Assembly: GCA_030679145.1 (NCBI GenBank)
Contig: JAUXTU010000036.1
Coordinates: forward strand, 22,480-86,479
Length of the DNA stretch: 64,000 bases
Source: Bacteroidota bacterium
GTDB lineage: Bacteria > Bacteroidota > Ignavibacteria > UBA10030 > UBA8401
Direction of reading: 5' to 3'
Shown here: in pieces, positions 52,696 to 64,000 of the stretch
How positions within the stretch are numbered: position 1 is the first letter of the stretch
Layout of the letters: each line of letters begins with the position of its first letter
Made by a program: the position numbers and the translations under genes
The notes under the pieces: generated by a model
Databases searched by the model: none
Told to the model about the DNA's origin: nothing
The model's input: the letters and a program-made list of their open reading frames with translations, nothing else

Positions 52696-55059
52696 ATGAA
52701 ACTCTCCACAAACTCTATTCACCTGTTCTTCGTTCTATTTTTAATTCTCTCTTTTCAACTTTCTGCACAGTGGTCCACAAACCCCGCAGTAAACAATGCA
52801 ATTTCAACTGCGGCCGGTGAACAAACTAATCCAGCAATAATCAGCGACGGTCTGGGAGGAGCGATCATAACGTGGAGGGATAATCACAACGGTGCGAGTT
52901 ATGATATCTATGCGCAGAGGATCAATGCATACGGGGTAATTCAATGGACAGCAAATGGAGTTGCCATTTCAATTGCCCCAAGTAATCAATCCATTCCAGC
53001 AATAGTCAGCGATGGATCAGGAGGAGCGATCATTACGTGGTTTGACTCTCGCAGTGGTGTGGACAATGACATTTTTGCACAAAAGATCAATGGGTCCGGA
53101 ACGGTGCAATGGAAAGCTGATGGAGTTACCATTTCAAATGCTGCAGGTAGTCAATCCAGCCCGGCAATTGTCAGTGACGGTTCAGGCGGAGCTATTATTA
53201 CTTGGCAAGATGATAGCCTTAACAATGGAGCAAATAATAACATCTATGCACAGAAGATCAATGCATCCGGAGTTACCCAGTGGGCAGTAAATGGAGTTTC
53301 TATTTCAAGAGCGGCAAATAATCAATGGAGTCCAACAATGGTAAGTGATGGATTTGGTGGAGCGATCATTACGTGGCAAGATTACCGCAGCAATGGAGTG
53401 GAATCTGATGTGTATGCACAGAAGATCAATGCGTCGGGAGTGGTGCAATGGACCCCCGATGGTGTTGCAATAGGCGTTTCATTGGGCAATGAACAAAATC
53501 CAACTATTGTAAACGATGGATCAGGAGGAGCGATTATAACGTGGTACCATTTTACCGGATCAAATTATGACATCAAGGCACAGAAGATCAACGCATCCGG
53601 AATTGTGCGATGGACAGCAAATGGTGTCGTTATTTCAGCAGCAACTAGTCATCAGGTTGTTCCGACACTGGTCAGCGATGGTTCGGGTGGAGCGATTATT
53701 ACGTGGTATGATGAACGCAGTGGAAAGGCTGACATTTATGCGCAGAGGATCAACGCATCCGGAACTGTGCAGTGGACAGCCGATGGAGTTGCTATTTCAA
53801 CAGCAGCTGGTGAGCAATATTCTCCAAAAATAGTCAGTGATGGTTCAGGAGGAACGATAATTACTTGGCAAGATTTTCGCAGTGGAATATATTTTGACAT
53901 TTATGCGCAGAGAATCAACAGCTCCGGAGTTGTGCAGTGGACAGCAGATGGAGTTGCAATTTCGACCTTGACATTTGATCAAACCGGTCCAAAAATGGTT
54001 AGTGACGGTTCTGGCGGAGCAATTATTACGTGGAATGATTATCGCAATGGAACGAATTATGACATTTTTGCACAGCGAATTGATCCGTTAGGAAATTTGT
54101 ATCCCGCGCCATGGATCAAAAAAGCAGGAGATATTGCCAATGATCAGGGAGGAAAATTACGGATACTTTGGGATCCATCCGCTATTGATGTGTGGGGTAA
54201 TTCAACGGTAAAGTCGTACACAATAAACCTTGGTGCAAAAGCGACTGGCATTCTCGGCAAGAGTTCCGAAGCATTTGGTTCTGGTATTTATTGGCAGACG
54301 GTCGATATTGTCCGAGCAGATCAATTGGAAGGTTATAGCGCTGTAGTAAAAACGTACGCCGATTCAGGGTTGCAGGGAATACCGATGTATTATTTTCAAG
54401 TGATTGCAAAGAATTCAGATTCAACCATCTATTGGTATTCTAATATTGACAGTGGTTATTCGGTAGATAATATCCCGCCGGTTGGTGTTGGTGGAGCGGC
54501 AATTATGGCGATCAACAATGGAAGTATTAAATTGCAATGGAATAAAAATAATATTGATAAAGATCTGATGGGATATGTCATCTATCGCAGTACAACAAGC
54601 GGTGTATTACTGAATAACTTTACAAAGATCAAACAGACTGCAGATACTTCGTATGTTGATACATCAACTACACACGGAGCTACGTACTATTATAAAATTG
54701 CGGGAATCGACAATCATGGAAATGTTGGAACACCAAGTGCGGAAGTAAGCCAAATTGTTTTATCAGTAAACGGTACAAAAGGTGTTGCACCGAAAGAATT
54801 TGCGCTTGCACAGAACTATCCAAATCCATTTAATCCATCTACAATAATTGAATTCACTGTTCCTGCAACAGGACGGGCGACGCTGAAAATATTCAATGCA
54901 ATCGGACAGGAAGTTGCAACGTTGTTCAACGGAGAAGCGGAAGCAGGAAAATATCATCAATTACAGTTCAACGCATCAGGATTTGCCAGCGGAATCTATT
55001 TTGCTCGGTTGCAAAATGATGATAAAGTGCAAATGATGAAAATGATGATGATGAAATAA
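52696..55059 (+). CDS. T9SS-secreted repeat protein with eight propeller-like repeats
   Basis: 787 residues. Signal peptide ending LILSFQLSAQ. Eight repeats of about 50 residues follow (consensus VSDGSGGAIITWxDxRSG...DIYAQKINASGVVQWTADGVAIS), together resembling a beta-propeller. Then a linker (about 475-590), a fibronectin type III-like domain (GSIKLQWNKNNIDKDLMGYVIYRSTTSG...YYYKIAGIDNHGNVGTPSAEV) and a T9SS sorting domain (NYPNPFNPSTIIEFTVP). Probable surface-binding protein; no active site was recognised. Confidence 0.85.
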   Translation: MKLSTNSIHLFFVLFLILSFQLSAQWSTNPAVNNAISTAAGEQTNPAIISDGLGGAIITWRDNHNGASYDIYAQRINAYGVIQWTANGVAISIAPSNQSIPAIVSDGSGGAIITWFDSRSGVDNDIFAQKINGSGTVQWKADGVTISNAAGSQSSPAIVSDGSGGAIITWQDDSLNNGANNNIYAQKINASGVTQWAVNGVSISRAANNQWSPTMVSDGFGGAIITWQDYRSNGVESDVYAQKINASGVVQWTPDGVAIGVSLGNEQNPTIVNDGSGGAIITWYHFTGSNYDIKAQKINASGIVRWTANGVVISAATSHQVVPTLVSDGSGGAIITWYDERSGKADIYAQRINASGTVQWTADGVAISTAAGEQYSPKIVSDGSGGTIITWQDFRSGIYFDIYAQRINSSGVVQWTADGVAISTLTFDQTGPKMVSDGSGGAIITWNDYRNGTNYDIFAQRIDPLGNLYPAPWIKKAGDIANDQGGKLRILWDPSAIDVWGNSTVKSYTINLGAKATGILGKSSEAFGSGIYWQTVDIVRADQLEGYSAVVKTYADSGLQGIPMYYFQVIAKNSDSTIYWYSNIDSGYSVDNIPPVGVGGAAIMAINNGSIKLQWNKNNIDKDLMGYVIYRSTTSGVLLNNFTKIKQTADTSYVDTSTTHGATYYYKIAGIDNHGNVGTPSAEVSQIVLSVNGTKGVAPKEFALAQNYPNPFNPSTIIEFTVPATGRATLKIFNAIGQEVATLFNGEAEAGKYHQLQFNASGFASGIYFARLQNDDKVQMMKMMMMK

Positions 55060-55072
55060 CGAAAACAAATAA

Positions 55073-55100
55073 AAAAGCGCGGAATAATATCCGCGCTTTT
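55073..55100. terminator. Bidirectional terminator between convergent genes
   Basis: AAAAGCGCGG aataatat CCGCGCTTTT, serving the T9SS protein gene from the left and the outer-membrane-type gene from the right. Confidence 0.85.
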
Positions 55101-55123
55101 AATATCATTTTGCAAAAAAACTT

Positions 55124-55624
55124 CTATTTGAAATACCAACCAATACTGTATAATAAAATTACAGCAGGCGGATTTGCGATCCCTTTATCTCTGTAATAAT
55201 CATCCATTAATTTGCCCCGGGTAATAACAGAACCCAATCCGATCTGTGCCGTGAATCCACTCGTTTCGGATCGATAGAGATAAGTTACGCCAGCAACACG
55301 CTGACTTAATTTATCTCCGCTTGTTCCTTGATTCCAAAATTGAATTGAAATTGCAGAACTGTTTGATGTTGGTAGAAAATGATAGTTGACTCCCGCGCCA
55401 AAACCGATAAGACCTGCCCCTACTTGAACACCGATTTTGTCCCCGATCAATTGTTCAAAATCAACGCCGATCAGTGAACCGCCTCCTTGCAAAACGCCGA
55501 CAGTGATTGCGTGATCGAATCGTTCGACTGGTTTCTGTTCTTCCTGAACCTGAATTGATTCTTGAGAAAGTGCGAACGAAAAACAAACGATACAGAAAAG
55601 AAATGTAGTTTTAAAAAAATGCAT
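55124..55624 (-). CDS. Small outer-membrane beta-barrel-like protein
   Basis: 166 residues: signal peptide MHFFKTTFLFCIVCFSFALSQ, then alternating hydrophobic strands rich in Gly (VGVLQGGGSLIGVDFEQLIGDKIGVQVGAGLIGFGAGVNYHFL) and a terminal aromatic strand (LLYSIGWYFK). Looks like an eight-stranded outer-membrane barrel. The family is not recognised. CGGAGCATTC precedes the ATG. Confidence 0.68.
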   Translation of the reverse strand: MHFFKTTFLFCIVCFSFALSQESIQVQEEQKPVERFDHAITVGVLQGGGSLIGVDFEQLIGDKIGVQVGAGLIGFGAGVNYHFLPTSNSSAISIQFWNQGTSGDKLSQRVAGVTYLYRSETSGFTAQIGLGSVITRGKLMDDYYRDKGIANPPAVILLYSIGWYFK

Positions 55625-55737
55625 AATGAATGCTCCGGGATGTTGAATTTAAAAATTTATTAACAGACAAAGATAAAAAAAGTTGCACAAAGATAAAACG
55701 GTAAATTATCCTGCGATAAGAAATTATTATAGGATAA

Positions 55738-57210
55738 TTAATATTTCACATCACCTTGCCGTTCTTTTGCTTTTGCATTCCACACCGGAAGAATTTTTTT
55801 TCTCCATTCGGTTTTTTCATCACTCAGCTTTTTCATATCTAAACCAATGTATGCCTGAGCTTTTGCTTTTGTGGAAAGATCGGGAAACGCAACGACCGGT
55901 GATGCATTATGTTTGATCAGCACTTGAGTGATGAATCTCCGTGCTTCTTCTGCTTTTTGGATTGATGTTCCCAGCACTCGTGCTCCTTCGAGCGGAGAGT
56001 GGAATCCAACGGCGTTTGCTGCAGAAACCCAATCCCACCGCCATTGTGCGTGACGGATCAATTTCAACGCTGGAACAAGTTCGGCAGAATCTGCACCGGC
56101 TTTATACGCCGCCGCCGCTTCAATATGTGCGGCCACGATAGATTTTTCAGCAAGCTGTTTCAGTTCTGTGATCTTATCTTGTCTGTCGCTTACATTTTTC
56201 GTCAGCGTTTGTTCGCTTTCTCGGTGACAGATCTGGCACGAACCGGAAATATTTTCCAATGGTGAAGCGATCTTATGATTGGTGAATTTTACACCTCCCT
56301 CATTTTTATACGGCATGTGGCAGTCTGCGCATGCAACACCGCGCTCAGCATGAATTCCTGTGCGATACAATTCATAATCAGGATGCTGCGCCTTTAAGAT
56401 CGGCGCTTTGCTCAGTTTGTGAACGAAATCGACATGACCGACAGAATCGTAATATGCTTCCATTGCGTCGGCTGAAAATCCTTTATCCCACGGGAAAGTG
56501 AGATATTTTTCCACTTTTCCTTTGAAATAATATTCAACGTGGCATTGTGCGCAGACGAGTGAACGCATTTCCTGCCGCGTTGCGTTATTGATATCTTTCC
56601 CTTGTCGCTGCCATGCTTCGGCAAGAGCGGGACGAGTGATTCTCAAATTCATTGTTTTAGGATCGTGACAATCCTGGCAGCCGATGTTATTTACAATTTC
56701 ATGACCAAGTGAATCCCATGAACCCTTATAAAATTTTGCCGGACCCATGATGTTCATCAACCGCGGAACATCGGGACTCTTGCACGACCAGCATGTTGCA
56801 GGCTGCGGAACTGCGGTGCGAAGCGTATTTCGAATATCATTGATCGCATAATAGTGTCCGCGTGCCTGATTGTAATCTCGCGAGAAAGCGTACCCTGCCC
56901 AGAGCACAACATTCAACGGATCCTCTTCAAGAAGATCACGTTTTTTGTTCCCGCCGTATTTGCTCAGATATGTAGTATCCTTTGTGCTTTTGTATGTTTC
57001 ATATTCACGTGGATAATTTTCTCCCCACACTTCGTTTCTCGGCTCCCAATCAGCGATCGGTTTCACTATTTGATACTGCATCATTGCTTCATTACGCCGT
57101 TCCATGATCGATGCGCCGAGCCAGCCGACGAGAAATACGATAACGATCGTTCCGATGAACAATATCCATGCTGTCCATGGTTTTTTTTCTATGAGTTCAG
57201 TGATTTTCAT
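55738..57210 (-). CDS. nrfA: Cytochrome c nitrite reductase (ammonia-forming), catalytic subunit
   Basis: Pentahaem periplasmic enzyme reducing nitrite to ammonium in anaerobic respiration. The catalytic haem site is CWSCK (140-144) with the lysine ligand. The four others are CQDCH (178), CAQCH (220), CADCH (294) and CQICH (325). ALKLIRHAQWRWDWVSAANAVGFH is the conserved C-terminal helix region. 490 residues, with a signal-anchor (WTAWILFIGTIVIVFLVGWLGA). It lies downstream of nrfH, its quinol-oxidising partner. Confidence 0.96.
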   Translation of the reverse strand: MKITELIEKKPWTAWILFIGTIVIVFLVGWLGASIMERRNEAMMQYQIVKPIADWEPRNEVWGENYPREYETYKSTKDTTYLSKYGGNKKRDLLEEDPLNVVLWAGYAFSRDYNQARGHYYAINDIRNTLRTAVPQPATCWSCKSPDVPRLMNIMGPAKFYKGSWDSLGHEIVNNIGCQDCHDPKTMNLRITRPALAEAWQRQGKDINNATRQEMRSLVCAQCHVEYYFKGKVEKYLTFPWDKGFSADAMEAYYDSVGHVDFVHKLSKAPILKAQHPDYELYRTGIHAERGVACADCHMPYKNEGGVKFTNHKIASPLENISGSCQICHRESEQTLTKNVSDRQDKITELKQLAEKSIVAAHIEAAAAYKAGADSAELVPALKLIRHAQWRWDWVSAANAVGFHSPLEGARVLGTSIQKAEEARRFITQVLIKHNASPVVAFPDLSTKAKAQAYIGLDMKKLSDEKTEWRKKILPVWNAKAKERQGDVKY

Positions 57211-57264
57211 GAGAGACCTCTATGATAATTTATAATGTTACAACGTCAGAATTTACCTGAGACA

Positions 57265-57855
57265 CTATTTTTCCAAATACTTCTTCATCCATTCCGGCGT
57301 CACTTCCGATGGAACTGGGACGCGGGCGTATGGAACCGATGCCAGACTGTTCACCCGTCCGTGTGGTGTTTCGCGGTGACATTCCCAGCACAATTTTCCT
57401 CCGCCATGTTTTTGCGTATCAAGCGTTACAAACCGTTCTTGAATATTCTGGGTAAGCAATGAATGACAACGAATGCAATTTTCCTGCACAACGGCAGTTC
57501 CTGCATCATGAATATGAATAACCTGCGGTTCCATTCGAAATGTAAACATGAATGAGTGCCTAGTTCCATCCATTGCTTTGAATGCATATTTGCGAAATGG
57601 ATTATCGTGCGGAACATGACAATCGTTACAGACGGTAACGCGAGCATGACTTCCTCGTTCCCATGTTGCATATTGCGGTGCCATTACATGGCAATTCATG
57701 CATGCTTTCGGGTCGTCAGATAGATACGATGTTGCATTGCCAACATACAGTGTTAACGCGCCAAAACCGAATAGTACGCCGCTTACAATAAAAACCTGAA
57801 CGCGCCATTCTTTTGGCGGACGGAAAAAACTTCGTATCGGTTGAATTATTTGCAT
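57265..57855 (-). CDS. nrfH: Tetrahaem quinol dehydrogenase NrfH (NapC/NirT family)
   Basis: A membrane-anchored tetrahaem cytochrome delivering electrons from menaquinol to NrfA. One N-terminal helix (VQVFIVSGVLFGFGALTLYVG) is followed by CMNCH (52), CNDCH (76), CIRCH (127) and CWECH (156). 196 residues is within the family range. It is 54 bases upstream of nrfA, same strand, so one operon. Confidence 0.94.
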   Translation of the reverse strand: MQIIQPIRSFFRPPKEWRVQVFIVSGVLFGFGALTLYVGNATSYLSDDPKACMNCHVMAPQYATWERGSHARVTVCNDCHVPHDNPFRKYAFKAMDGTRHSFMFTFRMEPQVIHIHDAGTAVVQENCIRCHSLLTQNIQERFVTLDTQKHGGGKLCWECHRETPHGRVNSLASVPYARVPVPSEVTPEWMKKYLEK

Positions 57856-57873
57856 AAGTTTTTTATACGTTAT

Positions 57874-58022
57874 TTAGTGCAACGGCACAAAGAACTCGAA
57901 ACCAAGTGTTTCATTGTATTTGTAATTTGCTACAATGTCAACTTCAAGTCCGAGATTGGCAATATTCTGTGGTTAAACATAGGAGGCAGTTTCAATTGTC
58001 GAGAAGGTGGATCCGCTGTAAG
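57874..58022 (-). pseudogene. Decayed C-terminal end of an outer-membrane-protein gene
   Basis: Reading the minus strand just after the NapH-like stop gives TYSGSTFSTIETASYV, an in-frame stop, then PQNIANLGLEVDIVANYKYN and ETLGFEFFVPLH. This alternation of polar and hydrophobic residues looks like the last strands of an outer-membrane barrel (alginate-export-like). No start, no ribosome site and an internal stop argue that it is a remnant of a gene once lying between the NapH-like gene and nrfH. The family assignment is tentative. Confidence 0.5.
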
Positions 58023-59246
58023 TTAATCAGTTGGTCCATACTGCGGAACGGAACCGCGCGCGTGATTGTTGAGCGGCGAATCAAGATTTTGAAAGCGGAA
58101 CTGATACTCATCTTTTGAAATGGAATTCTTCCAATGTCCCGTCAATATACCAAGTCCGGTAACAGCAATGAATACACCGACAATCAGTGAACCAAAGACG
58201 AATGGTGTGACACTTGTCGATTTTTTTGTGGACCGAATCACAAGCGTTTCTTTTACGGGACACTCTTCAACGCATCGCATGCAGCTTGTACATTCATCAC
58301 TCCATACTTGCCCGACTTCATTGTTCAGGCGGGCCTGTCCAATCTGATGAACTTTAATATTAGAAGGACAGACTTTGGTACAGAGTTCGCAATCAATACA
58401 CGTTTCTTTAACACGAGTAATGCGAAACGGCGAAAACAATCCTGCGATACCGAGCAGTGCGCCATACGGACAGAGGAATCTGCACCAAAAGTTTTTGATC
58501 ACAACGGAAGCAAGCATCAGAATAATGATCGTCCATAATGCAAAGGGTGTGATCTCTGCAAAGAAAAGATACATTTTAATATCTGCAACTTTGTTGTACG
58601 GACTGTTAATGAACATATTCAGATCATACACACTCATTGATGCGATAGAGTAGGTGAAGAAGAATAGCAATAAATATTTTAACGAACGGAGCGGATAGTC
58701 GAGCCATTGCCACACGGTAATATTCTTTTTGAACAATTGCTGTCCGAGCATCCATAATGATTCGCTTAATGTTCCGATAGGGCACATCCAGCTGCAGAAT
58801 GCTTTTTTCATAACAACACTAACAGCAATAATAGCGATAAGAATAATTGTTGCGGCGGGATGGATCGTATTCAGCATTCCTGTAAAACCCCAATGGAGTA
58901 AACCCATGAATGCGCTGATGGGAAGAAATCCTTCAGCACCCGGCGGGCGTTCAATAAATGACGCAATTCCATCCGACATTCCCCATTGCATAAAAAGATA
59001 AAATTCTATTCCAATCCACGCGCAGAGTAATACGAATGCTAACTGCACGGACGAACGAAAAAATTGCGAATCATTCTTCAATCGGTCAATAAGCCGTTTG
59101 TACCAAGGGAAAGAAATGTCATCTTTGAATTTTTTTCTTCTCAATTCCTTCGGAATTTTTTTTACTGCGGGTGAAGAAGAATTGCTTTCAGAGTTTTTTG
59201 TCTGATTATTACCCGCAAGCTTAAGAATATTAATATCATTATCCAT
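58023..59246 (-). CDS. NapH/NosR-like polyferredoxin membrane protein
   Basis: The ATG at 59246 (MDNDINILKLAG) is preferred over the upstream start. About 407 residues: a hydrophilic N-terminus, four to five transmembrane helices with FCSWMCPIGTLSE and WCRFLCPYGALLG (CxxxCP motifs as in NapH/NosR), then two [4Fe-4S] sites, CIDCELCTKVCP and CTSCMRCVEECP, and a last helix (FGSLIVGVFIAVTGLGIL). It probably carries electrons to the periplasmic nitrite-reducing system; it is same-strand and just upstream of nrfHA. Confidence 0.85.
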   Translation of the reverse strand: MDNDINILKLAGNNQTKNSESNSSSPAVKKIPKELRRKKFKDDISFPWYKRLIDRLKNDSQFFRSSVQLAFVLLCAWIGIEFYLFMQWGMSDGIASFIERPPGAEGFLPISAFMGLLHWGFTGMLNTIHPAATIILIAIIAVSVVMKKAFCSWMCPIGTLSESLWMLGQQLFKKNITVWQWLDYPLRSLKYLLLFFFTYSIASMSVYDLNMFINSPYNKVADIKMYLFFAEITPFALWTIIILMLASVVIKNFWCRFLCPYGALLGIAGLFSPFRITRVKETCIDCELCTKVCPSNIKVHQIGQARLNNEVGQVWSDECTSCMRCVEECPVKETLVIRSTKKSTSVTPFVFGSLIVGVFIAVTGLGILTGHWKNSISKDEYQFRFQNLDSPLNNHARGSVPQYGPTD

Positions 59247-59324
59247 ATACGTAAAGGCTGATCTATTATGAAAAACTATAAAAATGAACGGCAACAACAA
59301 AAGGCAATGCGCTGAAGTATACTA

Positions 59325-59358
59325 TGACAACACATAACTCCGCGGTCAAGTGTTGTCA
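59325..59358 (-). promoter_or_regulatory. Inverted repeat TGACAACAC-N16-GTGTTGTCA
   Basis: A 9-bp perfect inverted repeat in the gap between the Rrf2 gene and the NapH-like gene, about 80 bases before the latter start. On the minus strand TTGACA overlaps one arm. Candidate operator and promoter for the nitrite-reduction operon. Confidence 0.45.
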
Positions 59359-59367
59359 AAGATACCG

Positions 59368-59796
59368 TTACTTGTATCCTTCTTTTTTTATGTCTTTGCC
59401 AATATCTAAAATGTTCTTTTTGCTTAACGACGCAAAAAATGTTTCTTTAGTTTCTTTCCACTCTTTGTGCATCGGGCAAGGCTCTGTAACGCTGCATTCT
59501 TTATAACCAAGCACACACAAGTTCATCACATCCGATCCGTCAACCGCTAAAATAATATCCATCAAGACGATCTCTTCTGCCGGCTTTGCGAGCCAAAATC
59601 CACCGGAGACGCCTTTCATTGAATGCAGCAATCCTTTGCGCGATAATTTTTGGAATATCTTACCAAGAAAATGGAATGGAATTTTCAGATGAGATGAAAT
59701 CTCTTTAATGGTCGTCATCTGTCCTTCTTTTTTCTGTGCAAGGTAGATTATAGATTGTATTGCGTATTCACATTGTCTGCTGAAAAAAACTGACAT
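59368..59796 (-). CDS. Rrf2-family regulator with probable Fe-S cluster
   Basis: 142-residue winged-helix regulator (SRQCEYAIQSIIYLAQKK...TIKEISSHLKIPFHFLGKIFQKLSRKGLLHSMKGVSGGFWLAKP). Cysteines 94, 101 and 107 (LCVLGYKECSVTEPCPMH) match the three-Cys cluster site of NsrR/IscR-type members. Placed directly upstream of the NapH-like gene and nrfHA, it may sense nitric oxide or redox state and control them. Inverted repeats on both sides are candidate operators. Confidence 0.87.
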   Translation of the reverse strand: MSVFFSRQCEYAIQSIIYLAQKKEGQMTTIKEISSHLKIPFHFLGKIFQKLSRKGLLHSMKGVSGGFWLAKPAEEIVLMDIILAVDGSDVMNLCVLGYKECSVTEPCPMHKEWKETKETFFASLSKKNILDIGKDIKKEGYK

Positions 59797-59837
59797 AAAA
59801 TCCTCACTTCTTACATTGATTAACTATTACATTTGTT

Positions 59838-59866
59838 ATCGGTCAGACGACGATCGCTTGACCGAT
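59838..59866. promoter_or_regulatory. Inverted repeat ATCGGTCA-N13-TGACCGAT
   Basis: An 8-bp perfect inverted repeat in the gap between the dihydroorotate-dehydrogenase-like gene and the Rrf2 gene. No T-run, so an operator for the Rrf2 protein is as likely as a terminator. Confidence 0.4.
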
Positions 59867-59875
59867 GGAATTGAT

Positions 59876-60865
59876 TTACATATACGATTGTAATGCCTTC
59901 ATATAATTTGCACGTTCAAATGATGATGGATCCGCGACTGATTGATGGCTCATGCTTCCGCGCATATCATTCAACGATGCATATTCATGTTCCACCATCC
60001 ATTGTTGAACACCGGTAAGCACTTCACGGATCTTTCTTGGACCGTGACGAAGTAACGCTGAGCACATCATTGTTACATTTGCGCCCGCCATGATCAATTT
60101 TAAAACATCTTCGGCAGTGTGAACCCCTGTTGTTGCAGCAAGATCGGCATTGATTTTTTTGTATAAGATACCGATCCATCGAAGCGGCAGCCGAAGAGAA
60201 TCTGAACTGCTAAGGATAACCCCGGGTTCTACGTTCAATGTATCAAGATTGATATCCGGTTGATAAAAACGATTGAACAATACTAGTCCATTCACGCCTA
60301 TTTTGTCGAGACGTTTAGCAATATTGGATAACGATGTAAAATACGGCGACAATTTTACAGCAACGGGAATGGAAACCTGATTGCGCACATCTTTCACGAT
60401 ATCCAGATATGATTGTTCGATGTCATCGCTGCTCATATTCGGATCGGTGGGGATGTAGTAGATGTTCAATTCCAGCGCATCAGCACCTGCTTGCTGAATC
60501 AGTTTTGCATATTCCACCCAGCCGCCGTCCGTAACGCCGTTAATGCTTCCAATAATGGGAATTGAAACTGCTTCTTTCAATTTTCGAATGTGGTTCAGAT
60601 ATTCATCAGGTCCACTATGGTATTCATGCATTTCAGGAAAATATGATGTGGCTTCCGCATAACTTTCCGCATGATACGTGAGATGGTGATACATTTCTTT
60701 TGTTTCATGACGGATCTGCTCTTCAAAGATCGAATATAATACAACTGCCGAAGCACCGTAATCTTCCATTAACCGAACACTGCCGACTGTACGTGACATT
60801 GGCGATGCCGATGGAACGATTGGATTTTTGAGATTCAGTCCGAGGTAACTAGTTGATAGATCCAT
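59876..60865 (-). CDS. Dihydroorotate dehydrogenase-like flavoprotein
   Basis: 329 residues when started at the ATG at 60865 (AGGAGAG in front). FMN-binding TIM barrel of the PyrD superfamily: MDLSTSYLGLNLKNPIVPSASPM, IPIIGSINGVTDGGWVEYAKLIQQAGADALELNIYY and VAVKLSPYFT, then TGVHTAEDVLKLIMAGANVTMMCSALL. Members of this subgroup often lie beside pyruvate:ferredoxin oxidoreductase, as here, and are not established pyrimidine enzymes. The reaction is unknown; a catabolic dihydropyrimidine or ferredoxin-linked role is possible. Confidence 0.85.
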   Translation of the reverse strand: MDLSTSYLGLNLKNPIVPSASPMSRTVGSVRLMEDYGASAVVLYSIFEEQIRHETKEMYHHLTYHAESYAEATSYFPEMHEYHSGPDEYLNHIRKLKEAVSIPIIGSINGVTDGGWVEYAKLIQQAGADALELNIYYIPTDPNMSSDDIEQSYLDIVKDVRNQVSIPVAVKLSPYFTSLSNIAKRLDKIGVNGLVLFNRFYQPDINLDTLNVEPGVILSSSDSLRLPLRWIGILYKKINADLAATTGVHTAEDVLKLIMAGANVTMMCSALLRHGPRKIREVLTGVQQWMVEHEYASLNDMRGSMSHQSVADPSSFERANYMKALQSYM

Positions 60866-60886
60866 AAAAATTCTCTCCTGTGAAAA

Positions 60887-60973
60887 CGTCATTCCCGAAT
60901 GTTTTTAACGGGAATCCCCGCCTGCGTCGGGCAGGTATTTCTGGATGCCCGACTGGAACGTTAGGGCATGACG
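60887..60973. repeat. Dispersed palindromic repeat, family B copy 2
   Basis: CGTCATTCCCG...CGGGAATCC plus a second hairpin (CCTGCgtcggGCAGG) and the end GGGCATGACG. It lies between nifJ and the flavoprotein gene. Confidence 0.65.
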
Positions 60974-60984
60974 TAAAAATAAAA

Positions 60985-64000
<3,016 letters not shown>

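Noticed and set aside
52850-54060. CRISPR-like or simple DNA repeat array
   Set aside because: The periodicity is about 150-160 bases and lies in one open reading frame as protein repeats.

Overview
The window looks like a chromosome segment of an anaerobic or facultative heterotroph of the Bacteroidetes/Chlorobi/Ignavibacteria group, most likely Ignavibacteria-like. Six proteins end in a type IX secretion (T9SS) sorting domain with the NYPNPFNPTT-type motif. There are also TonB receptors with a carboxypeptidase-like N-terminal domain, a respiratory NrfHA nitrite reductase and a pyruvate:ferredoxin oxidoreductase. No rRNA, tRNA, CRISPR array or complete transposon was seen. Taxonomy is inference from gene content; nothing was searched.

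Layout. 1-9.5 kb: the N-terminus of citrate synthase (cut by the window edge), a 540-base non-coding stretch, a TonB receptor, a saccharopine-dehydrogenase-like enzyme, a secreted GH5 glycosidase coupled to a membrane AraC regulator, and typA. 9.6-12.1 kb: an amidase lipoprotein, then a split-Soret-type dihaem cytochrome with a T9SS tail preceded by a TPR protein. Between these two and a PAS/AAA+ regulator lies an array of TTGCAA motifs. 12.2-16.5 kb: a tight seven-gene operon, arsR - thioredoxin-like - permease - thioredoxin-like - thioredoxin - ccdA - PAS/AAA+ regulator, behind a perfect 10-4-10 operator. 16.6-19.5 kb: arsenic detoxification (second arsR, a 23-residue CC..CC mini-gene absent from the ORF track, arsM, arsC, acr3), with two copies of one 16-bp palindromic ArsR box. 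19.5-24.6 kb: small housekeeping enzymes on the minus strand.

24.8-39.1 kb is mostly a plus-strand phosphate-starvation region: TonB receptor, T9SS beta-helix surface protein, metallophosphoesterase, a PhoB-like DNA-binding domain with no receiver domain, a dCMP deaminase, an OprP-type porin and pstSCAB-phoU. Five of these units are preceded by 11-bp-spaced direct repeats of a TAAC core that I read as Pho boxes. Together they suggest one regulon for taking phosphate (or phosphorylated compounds) from the cell surface to the cytoplasm.

39.1-48.2 kb: GH20 and GH2 glycosidases, an MmeI-like restriction-modification enzyme, a truncated BRO/antirepressor fragment, a short asparaginase-type protein and a tandem AP2-like protein. 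48.4-55.1 kb: two very large T9SS-secreted surface proteins. 55.1-59.8 kb: an outer-membrane-type protein, then nrfA, nrfH, the decayed end of a probable outer-membrane-protein gene, a NapH-like ferredoxin membrane protein and an Rrf2 regulator with three cysteines. 59.9-64 kb: a dihydroorotate-dehydrogenase-like protein and nifJ, which runs off the right edge.

Imperfect palindromic repeats of two families (GTCATTGCGAGG... and CGTCATTCCCG...) are scattered through intergenic gaps, including two inside the pst operon.
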